Assembly (NCBI RefSeq): GCF_900114605.1
Contig: NZ_FOTP01000007.1
Coordinates: 248,001 to 312,000, forward strand
Reading direction: 5' to 3'
From: Bradyrhizobium sp. NFR13
GTDB lineage: Bacteria; Pseudomonadota; Alphaproteobacteria; Rhizobiales; Xanthobacteraceae
Length of the DNA: 64,000 nucleotides
Shown: positions 1 to 9,333 of the stretch, in pieces
Layout of the letters: the number at the start of each line of letters is the position of its first letter
How positions within the stretch are numbered: position 1 is the stretch's first letter
Translations under genes and position numbers: made by a program
Notes under the pieces: model-generated
What the model was told of the DNA's origin: nothing
Seen by the model: the letters and a program-made list of their open reading frames with translations, nothing else
Databases searched by the model: none

Positions 1-511
1 CGAAGCACCGATAGTCGCCACTAGTAACATGACAGCCGCCGTCAACTTATCCGAAAATTTGTCGACTGGCCCGCATGAGCTCAGTTCCAATAAAAACGCA
101 GCCGGTTTCGACGCCGGCTGCGTTTGCGCAACGTGGATGGCGAGACGGCGGGTGGTTGCCCGGTGGCCTCTCGAGAACGTGCACGCATAGATCGCCCTAG
201 GCTACTTCTGTCTTCGAGACCAACTTCTGTGCAGATCGTCGCTGCTGCACACGAGATTTGGATGCACGCATGCAGAGTTCGCAGTGCCGCCTCATCCAAC
301 ATGGTCTGGACCAAGCTAAGATTGAGAACGATACGCGTGAATGGCGGCTTTGCGCCATTAGGGGCCAGTAATAAAGTTTCCGGCACGATGCCTAGAAACG
401 AAAGTCATCGATTATGCTCACCGCGATAACCGCAAACGCCCGCCCTTGCAACTCCGATACACTTCGAGGTCGTTCCGATGCAGTTGCGCTACAGAGTTGG
501 GACGTGCCAGC
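1..511. other. no gene recognised at left edge
   Basis: Apart from the hairpin at 94-125 I see no supported gene here. The open frames on either strand lack a ribosome site and recognisable protein features, and they run over each other. The first bases read in frame 1 end in a stop after seven codons, so the tail of a plus-strand gene from outside the window is possible but cannot be shown. Confidence 0.4.
94..125. terminator. perfect 12-bp hairpin, likely bidirectional terminator
   Basis: AAACGCAGCCGG pairs exactly with CCGGCTGCGTTT across an 8-base loop. The arms end in A and T runs on either side, as in Rho-independent terminators usable in both directions. It lies about 390 bp beyond the stop of the minus-strand operon ending at 512, and would also stop any plus-strand gene entering from the left. 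Confidence 0.6.
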
Positions 512-1498
512 TCAATTGGCCTGCACGCCGGAATTCTTCACGATCGGCGTCCATTTGTTCACCTCGCTTGCGACAAAGGCCTTGAATGCCGCTGGCGTCG
601 ATCCTTGAACGACGAAACCCTGCGCCGCGAAAAAATCCTTGATGTCGGGAGATTGCATGGCCTTGATCACCTCAGCGCCCAGCTTTTCGACGATGTCGGG
701 CGGCGTGCCGGCCGGAGCAAACAAGCCCTGCCATGACGACGCCTCGAAACCCGGAAGTCCCGCTTCATCCAGGGTCGGCACGTCTGGCAGCAGGGGAAGC
801 CTCGTCTTCGAGGTAACGGCAAGTGCGCGCACCTTTCCGGCCTGGATCTGCGGCATCAGCACCAATACGTCACCGAATGCGGACTGGATCTGACCGCTCA
901 TGAGGTCGGTGAGCATGGCCGCGCTGCCGCGGTAAGGAATGTGCACCATCGAGACGCCAGCAACCTGCTTGTACATCTCGCCGGTGAGATGCATCGAGGT
1001 GCCGTTGCCGGGCGAGCCGAAACTCAGCGCGTCCGGTTTCGACTTGGCCAGAGCGAGAAACTCAGCCGCCGTAGTCGCCTTGACGTCGGGGTTGACGGCG
1101 AGCACGAGCGGCGCGCTCACCATGATCGACAATGGCGCGAAATCCTTGACCACGTCGTAGGGCAGTTTGGGGTACAGGGGCTGTGCGATGGCGTTGCTGC
1201 CAGTCACACCCGCCAGCAGAGTGTAGCCGTCGGGTGCAGATTTGGCCACGAAGTCGGCCCCGATGGTGCCGCCGGCACCCGGGCGATTATCGACCACGAC
1301 CGGCTGGCCCCAGCCGGCGGCGAGTTTTTCTCCGAGACGCCGCGCAAGCACGTCGGTGCTGCCGCCGGACGCGAAGGGCACAACGATATGGATCGGCTTG
1401 TTCGGGTAAGTTGCTTGCGCATAACCCGATACAGGCAGGAACACCGCGAGACTGGCCAACGCCAGCGTCGTGCGGAGTGACATCGGGAAGCGGATCAT
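512..1498 (-). CDS. Bug/TctC-family tripartite tricarboxylate transporter binding protein
   Basis: Periplasmic solute-binding protein of about 328 aa. Residues 1-28 form a signal peptide (basic start, hydrophobic core, cut after an AQA-like motif). The mature part opens with YPNKPIHIVVPFASGG, the hallmark of the Bug/TctC family, followed by the VVDNRPGAGG stretch typical of these carboxylate and amide binders. The start at 1498 is chosen because AAGGAG lies just upstream and its ATG overlaps the hydantoinase B stop (ATGA), indicating translational coupling. No TctA or TctB membrane subunit is nearby, so transport must use subunits encoded elsewhere, or the protein only senses. The ligand is probably the compound degraded by the neighbouring enzymes (inference). 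Confidence 0.9.
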   Translation of the reverse strand: MIRFPMSLRTTLALASLAVFLPVSGYAQATYPNKPIHIVVPFASGGSTDVLARRLGEKLAAGWGQPVVVDNRPGAGGTIGADFVAKSAPDGYTLLAGVTGSNAIAQPLYPKLPYDVVKDFAPLSIMVSAPLVLAVNPDVKATTAAEFLALAKSKPDALSFGSPGNGTSMHLTGEMYKQVAGVSMVHIPYRGSAAMLTDLMSGQIQSAFGDVLVLMPQIQAGKVRALAVTSKTRLPLLPDVPTLDEAGLPGFEASSWQGLFAPAGTPPDIVEKLGAEVIKAMQSPDIKDFFAAQGFVVQGSTPAAFKAFVASEVNKWTPIVKNSGVQAN

Positions 1499-3129
1499 AG
1501 GCAACTCCTTGCAAGTGGGGCGGCGGATCCAACTGGAGCCAGAGATCCCCAGCCACCACCGCCAGCGGTTTCGATGATCAGCACATCGCCTGCGGACCAC
1601 GCGATGCGGGCGCGCGCTGGCAAGAACTCCACCGCTCCGCCCACACGCAAAACCCGGGCCACCGAATTTGCGCCGGCGTCGCCGCCTTGCGCACCGCGGG
1701 CGCGGCCGACATGGCGCTCTCCGCGATAGGCGATCCAGCCCTCACCTTCGAGCAGACGATAGACGCGTCTTACGCCGTCACCGCCGCGTTGCATGCCGTC
1801 GCCGCCGCTACCGCGGCGGATCTCGTAGCATTCCACGCGCAGCGGCGCTTCGGTCTCGATCACCTCCAACGGCGTATTACGGGCATTGCCGACGTCGGTG
1901 GAAACGCCGGCGCGGCCAGACGCGTTGACGCTGGCGCCGGCGCCGCTCGCGATGATCTCGGTGAACATCCAGCGTTGCCCGTCCATCCGCGTGCCGCTGA
2001 GCGCGAGGACAGTGGCCACACCGGCGTGTGGCGCCACGCCCGTCCCGCCTGCCGACTGCGACCAGGCACCGAGGATCGCGTTGCAGGCCAGCTTCACGGT
2101 TGCCGTGCGCGCATTGACCGCTGCTGGCAACATCGGATTGACAAGGCTGCCCGGCGGAAGCTGCAGCGTCAGCGGCGCCAGGCAGCCCGCATTGTTCGGC
2201 GCATCCGGTGCTAGCGTGCGCATGAAGAACAGGGCTGCAGACAGCATGGCCGCCGGCGATGCGTTCAGCGGTCCACGGACCTGCGGCGCGCTTCCTTCGA
2301 AGTCGATGACCAGCGCATCACCCTGCTTGCGCAACGTCACAGCAATGGTCACCGGTGCGGTGTCGGTGTCGCTGCCGTCGAGCTGGTCGCGCCAGCTCCA
2401 CGCGCCATCGGGCGCTGCTGCGAGGGCTGCACGGGTCATGCGTTCGGTCTGCGCGAGCAAGGCATCGCAAACCTCCATGAAACGAGGTCCGGTGTGTCGC
2501 ACGATCTGCTGCAGTTCACGCGCGCCCTGTGTCAGCGCAATCCATTGCGCCTTGAGGTCACCGCGCAAATTATCGGGCATGCGCGAATTGGCCACCAGGA
2601 TGGCGTCAATGTCGGGCTGCACACCATCGGCGCTGCGCCAGCGCACGGGAGGAATGCGCAAGCCTTCCTGATACACTTCGGTGGCGTCAGGCGGGATGGA
2701 GCCGGCGGCCATGCCGCCCACATCCTGATGGTGTAAATTGGCTGCAGCCAAGGCAATCACCTCGCCATCGACGAAGATCGGGTGCACCAGCGCGAGATCG
2801 GGCAAATGTGTGCCGCCGGACCAGGGATCGTTGAGCAGATAGGCGTCTCCCTCGGACATCGCTGCGAGCGGGAAGCGCGCGAGCACACCGGCCACGGCCG
2901 GAATCAGCGATCCCAGCAACAGCGGTAGCGAGCGGGCCTGGGCGAGCAGGCGTCCGTCCGGCAGGAATAGCGCGGCGGCGCAGTCGCCGCCCTCGCGGGC
3001 GATGGACGATACGGCAGCGCGCATCATGCCAGCCTGCATGCGATCGGCGGTGCCTTGCAGCGCCATTCGCAGCGGCTCCATGCGCAGGGCGATTTCTGGA
3101 TCGGGTGCGTGCTCGTGCGGGGGCGGCAT
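1495..3129 (-). CDS. hydantoinase B/oxoprolinase family protein (copy 1)
   Basis: About 544 aa, close to the usual 520-590 aa of the HyuB/N-methylhydantoinase B/5-oxoprolinase-C family. The family partners with HyuA in ATP-dependent opening of cyclic amides, and relatives include acetone and acetophenone carboxylases. Family-typical stretches visible are DAYLLNDPWSGGTHLPD near residue 90, a glycine-rich HHQDVGG segment, and a C-terminal AGGGGWG motif. The ATG at 3129 shares one base with the HyuA stop (TGATG), and the stop overlaps the Bug protein start, so three genes are translationally coupled. An in-frame extension further upstream lies wholly inside hyuA and is rejected. The substrate cannot be fixed from sequence. 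Confidence 0.88.
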   Translation of the reverse strand: MPPPHEHAPDPEIALRMEPLRMALQGTADRMQAGMMRAAVSSIAREGGDCAAALFLPDGRLLAQARSLPLLLGSLIPAVAGVLARFPLAAMSEGDAYLLNDPWSGGTHLPDLALVHPIFVDGEVIALAAANLHHQDVGGMAAGSIPPDATEVYQEGLRIPPVRWRSADGVQPDIDAILVANSRMPDNLRGDLKAQWIALTQGARELQQIVRHTGPRFMEVCDALLAQTERMTRAALAAAPDGAWSWRDQLDGSDTDTAPVTIAVTLRKQGDALVIDFEGSAPQVRGPLNASPAAMLSAALFFMRTLAPDAPNNAGCLAPLTLQLPPGSLVNPMLPAAVNARTATVKLACNAILGAWSQSAGGTGVAPHAGVATVLALSGTRMDGQRWMFTEIIASGAGASVNASGRAGVSTDVGNARNTPLEVIETEAPLRVECYEIRRGSGGDGMQRGGDGVRRVYRLLEGEGWIAYRGERHVGRARGAQGGDAGANSVARVLRVGGAVEFLPARARIAWSAGDVLIIETAGGGGWGSLAPVGSAAPLARSCL

Positions 3130-4757
3130 CAGGCCTTCGCCTCCAGCGCCAGTGTTTGGTCCGGCATCAGCCGCCAGGACCAGCCTGCGGGCACCCATAC
3201 GGTGGTCATCGACGCGAATAGGGCATGCGGCCCCTCGCCTTGCGGCGGCAGCGAATCCCAGAGGCAATCGCTCGCCACCAATTGGACAAGTCCCTCGTCC
3301 GGATCGGACAGCATGCCCAGCGCCGCGATCACGCTGGCGTGCGGCATCACCAGCACACGGCGGATGCCGGCTGTTTCGGCCACTTCGGCCGCATGTTGCG
3401 CGCCGCCGCCGCCGATGGCGACAAGTACCGCGTTGGCAGGATCGAGGTTGCGCTGGAAGGCGTGGGTCTTGAGTGCTTCTGCCATTTCCGCAGCGGCCGC
3501 GCTCACGATGACCTCGGCTATTCGAGATACCGACAGACCGAGCGCAGCGGCAACGTCGCCGAGCGCGATCTCGGCCGCCGCACGGTCCAGCACGATCCCG
3601 CCTGCCAATCGCGGCGGCAGACGATCCAGCACGCATAACGCATCGCTTAGTGTCGGCAAATCACCACCCAGACCGAAGGCGGCTGGCCCTGGCCAGGCGC
3701 CTTGCGAGCGCGGCCCCAGGCGCAGTGCGCCGCCCGGTAGCACCGACACCACGCTGCCGCCGCCGATGCCGATGGAGGTAATGTCCACGCAGCGCTGGCG
3801 GATCGGCAAGCCGCCACATTCCAGCGCATCGGTGAATGTCGGCCTGCCCTCCAGGAGCAGACTGATGTCAGCGCTGGTGCCTCCGACATCCATGATGATC
3901 GCGGGTCCGGACGCGCATCTGCTGATGCTGGCGGCCACGCCCTGCAGCGCCGCGCAGGGACCGGACATCGCGAGGCCGATCGGCTGTTCCGCGAGGTCGC
4001 GCCATGGCGCGGTGCCGCCGGACGATCGCATCACGCGCGGTGCCGGCAGGCCGCGCGCCATCAACGCGTCGGCCAATGCATGCAGGTAATCTCCTGCCAG
4101 CGGCTTGGCATAGGCGTCCAGCGCTGTCGTCAGCCATCGCTCGAACTCCCGCGGTTGCGGATCGACCTCACTCGACAGTGAGACGTACAGGCTCGGAAGA
4201 CGCGCATGCAGCGCGGCGCGCACGGCACGCTCGTGGCTCGGATTGAGGTGCGAGAACAACAGGCCGACAGCCACGGCGCGCACACCGGCTGCGCTCACCG
4301 CATCCGCGATCGCGTCCAGCGCCGACAGGTCGAGCGGTTCGGCCTCGCGCCCGGCGGCATCGATCCGTCCGGAGATTTCGAAACGCAGCGGCCCCGGAAA
4401 CAGTTTTGCGTCGGGCAAGGCTGGCGCGATGACGGGCTCGTACAGCTCCTTGCGATCCTGCCGCGCCAGTACAGGCACATCGCGCATGCCGCGCGTGAGC
4501 ACAAGGGCGACCGGCGGCTCGTTCAATTCCAGCAACAGGTTGGTGATGACGGTCGAGCCGTGCACGACCCGTCTGACATCGCCTGCCCCGATGCCCGCCT
4601 GCGCGCGCAACAGATCGAGCGCTTCGACGACCGTCTCCGCCAGCGGGCCTCCGGCGCGCGGATGTTTGAGTGAGGCGATCTGTCCGTCGTGTCGCAAGGC
4701 CACTGCATCGATGAACGTGCCACCCATGTCCGCCGCAAGCGACCAGGGCGGGCTCAA
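3129..4757 (-). CDS. hydantoinase A/oxoprolinase family protein, short form (copy 1)
   Basis: ATPase-like partner of the preceding HyuB-type protein. It begins SPPWSLAADMGGTFIDAV, where DMGGTF is the phosphate-1 loop of the ASKHA fold. A second DVGGTSADISLL motif lies near residue 285, and IGGGG further on. The proposed start is TTG at 4757, overlapping the dehydrogenase stop as TTGA with GGAG 8 bases upstream. The next ATG falls inside the phosphate loop and is too late. At about 542 aa it is some 150 residues shorter than the other HyuA in this window (702 aa), missing the C-terminal part. The stop shares a base with the next gene. Whether the short form keeps full activity is unknown. Confidence 0.85.
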   Translation of the reverse strand: MSPPWSLAADMGGTFIDAVALRHDGQIASLKHPRAGGPLAETVVEALDLLRAQAGIGAGDVRRVVHGSTVITNLLLELNEPPVALVLTRGMRDVPVLARQDRKELYEPVIAPALPDAKLFPGPLRFEISGRIDAAGREAEPLDLSALDAIADAVSAAGVRAVAVGLLFSHLNPSHERAVRAALHARLPSLYVSLSSEVDPQPREFERWLTTALDAYAKPLAGDYLHALADALMARGLPAPRVMRSSGGTAPWRDLAEQPIGLAMSGPCAALQGVAASISRCASGPAIIMDVGGTSADISLLLEGRPTFTDALECGGLPIRQRCVDITSIGIGGGSVVSVLPGGALRLGPRSQGAWPGPAAFGLGGDLPTLSDALCVLDRLPPRLAGGIVLDRAAAEIALGDVAAALGLSVSRIAEVIVSAAAAEMAEALKTHAFQRNLDPANAVLVAIGGGGAQHAAEVAETAGIRRVLVMPHASVIAALGMLSDPDEGLVQLVASDCLWDSLPPQGEGPHALFASMTTVWVPAGWSWRLMPDQTLALEAKA

Positions 4758-5992
4758 CGGAATCGCTCCGGCGAAAACGGCGTGAGATCCACCTGCGTCG
4801 GGCGTCCCGCCACCAGATGCGCAATCTCGCGGCCGGTTGCCGCGCCCATGCACATGCCCATATGGCCGTGGCCGAAGGCGAGCCAGGCGTTATCGACCGC
4901 GCGGACCGGACCAACCACGGGCAGACTATCGGGATGACAGGGACGATGACCCATCCAGCGCGTATGGGACGACGTGTCGAGGTGCGGGAACAGCTGCTGC
5001 CCCTGACGTAACAGCGCATCGGCGCGCGCCATATTGGGCGCGGCTTTCAGGCCGGCGAATTCCACCGTGCCGGCCAGCCGAAGGCCCATGGCCATCGGGT
5101 TGACCATCAGATTGTGCTCCACCGCCATCACGGTGTGGCGCAGTGTCAGGTTCGAGCTCTGCACGGTGACGTGGTAACCGCGCTGTGTCTCCAGCATCAC
5201 CGGGCTGTCGAGCGATGCGGCCAACGCGCCCGACCATGCACCGGCCGCCACCACCACGCCATCCGCCGCCAGCGGCTCGCCGCGTTCCAGCCGCACGGCC
5301 GTGACGCGCTTGCCCTCACGCTCGAAGCCGCGGACGCGGTCGCGGACGTGGCGCGCGCCGTCCGTGATGCAGCGATTGTAAAGTACCTTGACGAGGGCAG
5401 ACGGGTCGGACGTGGAGCCGTTCTCGGGCGCCAGGATGCCGAAGCGGAAGCGTCCCTTGAGGTCTGGCTCGAGAGTTTCGAGCTCATCCTGATCGACGTC
5501 CTGCATCTTGACGCCCAACGATCGCCGCAGGTTCATGCCCCATGACCACTGCGTTGCGGTCTCCCGCGACGAAAAGACGTAGAGGCAACCGCTGCGCCGC
5601 ACGAGCTCCTGCGCATCGGCATGGGCGAGCAGCGGATCGTAGCAATCGAAGATTGGCTCCAGCAGTGTACGCAACGCGGTGGCGATACGCGTCACCTCTT
5701 CGCGTGACGAATGATGCAGCAAGCGCAGGAGCCACGGTGCCACCCGCGGCGCATAGGCCCAGCGCACCGTCAGCGGCCCCAATGGATCCAGCAGCCAGCG
5801 CGGAACCTTCTTCCACATGCCCGGCATACCCACCGGCAGGCAGGCGCTGGGCGATAGCGAGCCCGCATTGCCGAACGAGCAGGCTTCGCCCGCCTCCAGC
5901 GGATCGACGAACGTCACCGCATGTCCGTCGCGCTGCAGCCATGCGGCCGTGCAGGCGCCGACGATTCCAGTCCCTATGACGACAATGTGCAT
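4754..5992 (-). CDS. FAD-dependent D-amino acid dehydrogenase-like oxidoreductase (DadA type)
   Basis: 412 aa DAO-fold flavoprotein. The N-terminus has the dinucleotide motif VVIGTGIVGACTA (Gly7, Gly9, Gly12), followed by the acidic FVDP end of strand 2. The C-terminal WMGHRPCHPDSLPVVGP stretch and the closing FGHGHMG segment are typical of DadA enzymes, which oxidise D-amino acids (or sarcosine-like amines) to 2-oxo acids and pass electrons to the respiratory chain at the inner membrane. It is the first gene of the operon, divergent from a LysR gene. With the hydantoinase-type pair downstream, one reading is that a cyclic amide is opened and the resulting amino acid is oxidised; this order of steps is inferred. 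Confidence 0.88.
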   Translation of the reverse strand: MHIVVIGTGIVGACTAAWLQRDGHAVTFVDPLEAGEACSFGNAGSLSPSACLPVGMPGMWKKVPRWLLDPLGPLTVRWAYAPRVAPWLLRLLHHSSREEVTRIATALRTLLEPIFDCYDPLLAHADAQELVRRSGCLYVFSSRETATQWSWGMNLRRSLGVKMQDVDQDELETLEPDLKGRFRFGILAPENGSTSDPSALVKVLYNRCITDGARHVRDRVRGFEREGKRVTAVRLERGEPLAADGVVVAAGAWSGALAASLDSPVMLETQRGYHVTVQSSNLTLRHTVMAVEHNLMVNPMAMGLRLAGTVEFAGLKAAPNMARADALLRQGQQLFPHLDTSSHTRWMGHRPCHPDSLPVVGPVRAVDNAWLAFGHGHMGMCMGAATGREIAHLVAGRPTQVDLTPFSPERFR

Positions 5993-6051
5993 GGGGACGA
6001 ATTCTGGAAAATAACTCCCCCATCACACAAGCGAATTCTTCTAATACTCTC

Positions 6052-6066
6052 ATCAGGCTTTCTGAT
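6052..6066. promoter_or_regulatory. candidate LysR-type binding site in divergent promoter
   Basis: ATCAG-N5-CTGAT, a 15-bp dyad with the T-N11-A spacing of LysR-type regulator sites. It lies between the divergent dehydrogenase (5992) and LysR gene (6095), about 35 bp before the LysR start, which suits autoregulation and control of the operon. Confidence 0.5.
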
Positions 6067-6094
6067 ACCCGAACCACGCCAGCGGGAGACTCCC

Positions 6095-7009
6095 ATGCGG
6101 CCCGACGTTCTCTCCAATCTCAGCCTGCGCCAGATGCGGGCCTTCACCGCGGTTGCGCGGGCCGGCAGCTTCACGACGGCCGCGCGGCAGATCAACCTGA
6201 CGCAATCGGCCGTCAGCATGCTGGTCCAGCAGCTCGAGGAGACCCTCCACCTGAAGCTCTTTGACCGTGGCGCGGTCGTGCAGCTAACCGCCGCCGGCCA
6301 GCAATTGCTCCCTTTTGCGCGCCGCATCCTGGATGACGTTCAGCAGATCGCCGAGGGCGCTTCGGACCTTCGCCTGCTTCGTACCGGTCTGCTACGCGTG
6401 GCCGCCCCGCAGATGCTGGCATGTACATGGGTGGCGGCGGCGCTGGGCGAATTCGAACAGGCTCATCCCGACGTCGGCCTGCGGGTGACCGACGCGATGG
6501 CGGATGAGGTGGTGAGCATCGTGCGCCGGGGCGAGGCGGAACTGGGTGTCGGCCCCGAGCGCGCCACCGGCGATGATGTCACCAGTTCGTTCCTGATGGA
6601 TGTGCCGATCCGCCTGGTCTGCGCGGCGCGCAATCCGCTGGCGCGCCAACAGGCAGTCTCCTGGAAAAAACTGCGCGACGCGCGCTGGGTGATTTACTCC
6701 AGCGAGTTCAATCGGCATCTGGAACGCCTGCTGCACGAACACGATCGCTCACTGTCGATGCAGACCGCCGTAGAGGTCCAATATCTCACCACGGCGCTGG
6801 CGCTGGTGGGTGTTGGCACCGGCCTTGCCGCCGTTCCGGACTACGGGCAAATCTTCGCTGCGAATTTCGACGTGCGCTTCATCAAGCTCCGCGCCCCGGA
6901 AATCAATCGTCGCTACTACATCTACCAGCGACGCGGTCTCGTGCTCTCACCGCCTGCGGAAGCCTTCGTCAAGCTGCTGCGCCAGCGCGCGGCATGCAAC
7001 GGCGGATGA
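6095..7009 (+). CDS. LysR-family transcriptional regulator
   Basis: 304 aa. The N-terminal winged helix-turn-helix is clear: LRQMRAFTAVARAGSFTTAA followed by LTQSAVSMLVQQLEE and LKLFDRG. The rest fits the two-lobed LysR inducer-binding domain. The start at 6095 follows a GGGAGA ribosome site. It is divergent from the dehydrogenase/hydantoinase/Bug operon and most likely controls it in response to the substrate or an intermediate. A T-N11-A dyad lies between the two starts. Confidence 0.9.
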   Translation: MRPDVLSNLSLRQMRAFTAVARAGSFTTAARQINLTQSAVSMLVQQLEETLHLKLFDRGAVVQLTAAGQQLLPFARRILDDVQQIAEGASDLRLLRTGLLRVAAPQMLACTWVAAALGEFEQAHPDVGLRVTDAMADEVVSIVRRGEAELGVGPERATGDDVTSSFLMDVPIRLVCAARNPLARQQAVSWKKLRDARWVIYSSEFNRHLERLLHEHDRSLSMQTAVEVQYLTTALALVGVGTGLAAVPDYGQIFAANFDVRFIKLRAPEINRRYYIYQRRGLVLSPPAEAFVKLLRQRAACNGG

Positions 7010-7189
7010 AGCTGGGCGCACGGATTTACCGGGTGTCCGAGACAACAGCTGCTCGCAATGACGGAGTATGAGGCATCGGCCAAATACACTGTCACTCCTC
7101 ATGTAGGCGGGAATCCAATACGTCGCAGCTTCTTGAGCAAACCATAGCTATTTCGGATTACTAGATCGCTCGGTCAGCTCAACGCCCAA

Positions 7190-7214
7190 AGGCGCATCAC
7201 GTAGTGATGCGCCT
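7190..7214. repeat. 11-bp inverted repeat with 3-base loop
   Basis: GGCGCATCAC and GTGATGCGCC flank GTA, with one further A/T pair outside. It is a strong cruciform-type dyad between two converging genes. No T-run follows on either strand, so it is not a classical terminator, though it may still end transcripts or bind a protein. Confidence 0.6.
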
Positions 7215-7490
7215 CAGTGAGAATTTGGAGATCCGCGCCAACGGACTGAGCCCACCTTGCAGCCATTTCGTTTCTACGGCTACAGCTTGGCGTTGGCGCC
7301 GGGTTGACGTCACTCATTGCAAAATGGCGAAATCACACCGAGTTAGCTGATCGCCGATAACTGTATACGAAAATGCAGTTTCTTATGCAGTGGTTCGGTT
7401 TACGCCAAAAGGTCGCAGCCGAATGAAGAGGTCAGGAGAAGGCCACTTTTTGCGAGATCCCCGCTATCCGCATCTCGAGCCACACTAAGC

Positions 7491-7520
7491 ATATCCGCTT
7501 TGCGCCACCAAAAGTGCACG
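7491..7520. repeat. degenerate copy of TCCGCTT palindrome family
   Basis: The left arm ATATCCGCTTTGCGCCA matches the better-kept copies at 44804 and 48428, while the right arm has decayed. It lies in intergenic DNA. Confidence 0.45.
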
Positions 7521-7597
7521 TGCTCGAAAGGCAAAATCTCTTCGATGCTTGCCCCGGAATCCATTTCGGATTTCTTGCTAACCGCCATCACCGACAG

Positions 7598-8527
7598 CTA
7601 CGGGATCGTTTTCGCGTCTTGCTCCGGGCGGCTCAATAACACCAATCCGGTCAAGATCGCGGCAATCCCACCGGCTTGATACCAGGTTAGCTGCTCTCCC
7701 AGCCAGACGATGGAAAACATCGCTGTGCATAGCGGGCTGAGATACAGGAATCCTGCGGCACGCGTTGGGCCATTTGTGGCGACACCGTACAGATAGAACA
7801 CGTTGCCAAGCATGGTAGGTCCAAGTCCGGTATAAGCAATCGCCCCCAGAGCGGTGGGCATGTCGGCATCGGTCCAAGCGAACCAAGGCCCTCCGCGGGC
7901 GACCCAGATCACATAGACGGGGAACAGCACGACGACGAGACCCGCCCAGGCGGTCACCACTGTGAGGGGCAAGGTCTCGATCGTGCGCGACCATTCGCGC
8001 ACCCGAATTGAGAACCAGGCGAAGAAGGCTGCAGCCAGGAGTGACCAGAGATTTCCGAGGCTAAGCTGCAGCCCGGCCAGTCGTACTGGATCACCTTTGC
8101 TGATGATCAGGATCGTCCCGATGAAGGCCAGAGCCAGCCCACCGTAACCCGCGCGTGTGATCTGCCCTCCCCCCATCATCACGCCCAGCAATACGACCCA
8201 TACGGGCGTCGTGGCATTGATGAAACCGACTTCGATGGCCGGGCTCTGATAGGCACCACCGATCAGGAGATACGAGAACAAGCCCACCCCGAACACGCCG
8301 CCGATCGTCAATTCCCGTAGTCGCGGGCGAATATCAGGCCAGCCGCGTTGCAGCACCGGCCAGGCGATGACAGTGAGAATGATGACGGCGGGAAGCCAGC
8401 GCCAGAACACCAGCGCTGGCAAAGGCGCTGCGTCGCGTGCGGCACGGGCGACCACGTGGTTGCTGCCCCAGAGTGCTGCCGTCGCGATCAGCGCGAGTGT
8501 GCCGAGCGATCGCGACCCACCGGTCAT
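7598..8527 (-). CDS. EamA/DMT-family transporter
   Basis: 309 aa with about ten hydrophobic segments arranged as two EamA repeats. The first helix carries ALIATAALWGSNHVVAR, where other members have a similar WGS-N motif. DMT proteins usually export amino acids or other metabolites through the inner membrane. Its ATG overlaps the stop of the ABC permease gene (ATGA), making it the last gene of the long hydantoinase-2 operon. It may export an end product or relieve intermediate build-up (inference). Confidence 0.88.
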   Translation of the reverse strand: MTGGSRSLGTLALIATAALWGSNHVVARAARDAAPLPALVFWRWLPAVIILTVIAWPVLQRGWPDIRPRLRELTIGGVFGVGLFSYLLIGGAYQSPAIEVGFINATTPVWVVLLGVMMGGGQITRAGYGGLALAFIGTILIISKGDPVRLAGLQLSLGNLWSLLAAAFFAWFSIRVREWSRTIETLPLTVVTAWAGLVVVLFPVYVIWVARGGPWFAWTDADMPTALGAIAYTGLGPTMLGNVFYLYGVATNGPTRAAGFLYLSPLCTAMFSIVWLGEQLTWYQAGGIAAILTGLVLLSRPEQDAKTIP

Positions 8528-9333
8528 GCCCGATCAGGAGACGCCTGATGACGCCCCCGCTGCGAAACGTGCCACGGCAGGGAGAGCCGCTCGGCATAGT
8601 CGACCAGGAAGAAGAGAATGGTTCCAACGACACCCAGCAACAGCAGCGACACGAACACACGCACCGTGTCGAACTGCCCTTGCGCAACGAGGATTTGGAA
8701 TCCGATGCCACGACTGCCGGCGACGAACTCACCGACGATTGCGCCCACCAGCGCAAACGAAATCGCCACTTTCATGCCTGCAAACAGGCTGGGCAAAGCG
8801 CAGGGAAAGCGGATTTTGATCAATATGGCCCACGGCGGTGCCTTCGATACCTTGGCCAGCGCCAGCATATCGGGATCGACCGACCGCAGGCCCAGGACCA
8901 TGTCGATGACAATCGGAAAGATCGCCAGCATCAGTGCAATTGCAACCTTGGGCTCGGGACCGGTACCCATCCAGATCACGAACAGCGGGGCCAATGCAAC
9001 CTTCGGAATCGAGTTGAGCGCCACGAGAAGCGTATAGATGGTCCGTTCAAGAAACTTGGAATAGACGATACCGACTGCCAGCGCGACGCCGATGACGACC
9101 GCCAATACAAAGCCGAGGCATGTCATCCAGAGCGTAAAGCCGAGATGACGCAGGAACAGACCCGGTGTCTCCAGAAATGCAGCCAAGATCGCGGAGGGCG
9201 CCGGCAAGATGAGCGGCGATGGCTGAAACACGCGAACGCCGATCTCCCATAGAACAAGAGCCGCAACCAGCACGACGATGACGTCGCGCGTTTCGTTGTC
9301 CCCCAGAAACAAACGCCTTGCGAAACGCATCAT
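8524..9333 (-). CDS. ABC transporter permease (NitT/TauT/SsuC type)
   Basis: 269 aa, five to six membrane segments. The cytoplasmic EAA-type loop reads IRFPCALPSLFAGMKVA near residue 165, as in SsuC/TauC/NrtB importers. It overlaps the ATPase gene upstream by four bases and the EamA gene downstream by four bases, so all are co-translated. It forms the membrane channel of the importer with the ATPase at 9330 and the binding protein at 10129. Members carry sulfonates, nitrate, pyrimidine precursors or other small anions; the ligand here is unknown. Confidence 0.9.
   Translation of the reverse strand: MMRFARRLFLGDNETRDVIVVLVAALVLWEIGVRVFQPSPLILPAPSAILAAFLETPGLFLRHLGFTLWMTCLGFVLAVVIGVALAVGIVYSKFLERTIYTLLVALNSIPKVALAPLFVIWMGTGPEPKVAIALMLAIFPIVIDMVLGLRSVDPDMLALAKVSKAPPWAILIKIRFPCALPSLFAGMKVAISFALVGAIVGEFVAGSRGIGFQILVAQGQFDTVRVFVSLLLLGVVGTILFFLVDYAERLSLPWHVSQRGRHQASPDRA

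Larger units (their letters stand above)
7010..7597. other. intergenic stretch without recognised gene
   Basis: About 590 bp between the convergent LysR and EamA genes. It holds the inverted repeat at 7190-7214 and a degenerate copy of the dispersed TCCGCTT palindrome near 7491. A 63-codon minus-strand frame ending at 7400 shows no family features or ribosome site. Confidence 0.5.

Noticed and set aside
124-429. 101-codon plus-strand and overlapping minus-strand frames at the left edge
   Set aside because: Both run through the terminator-like hairpin region and show no protein features.
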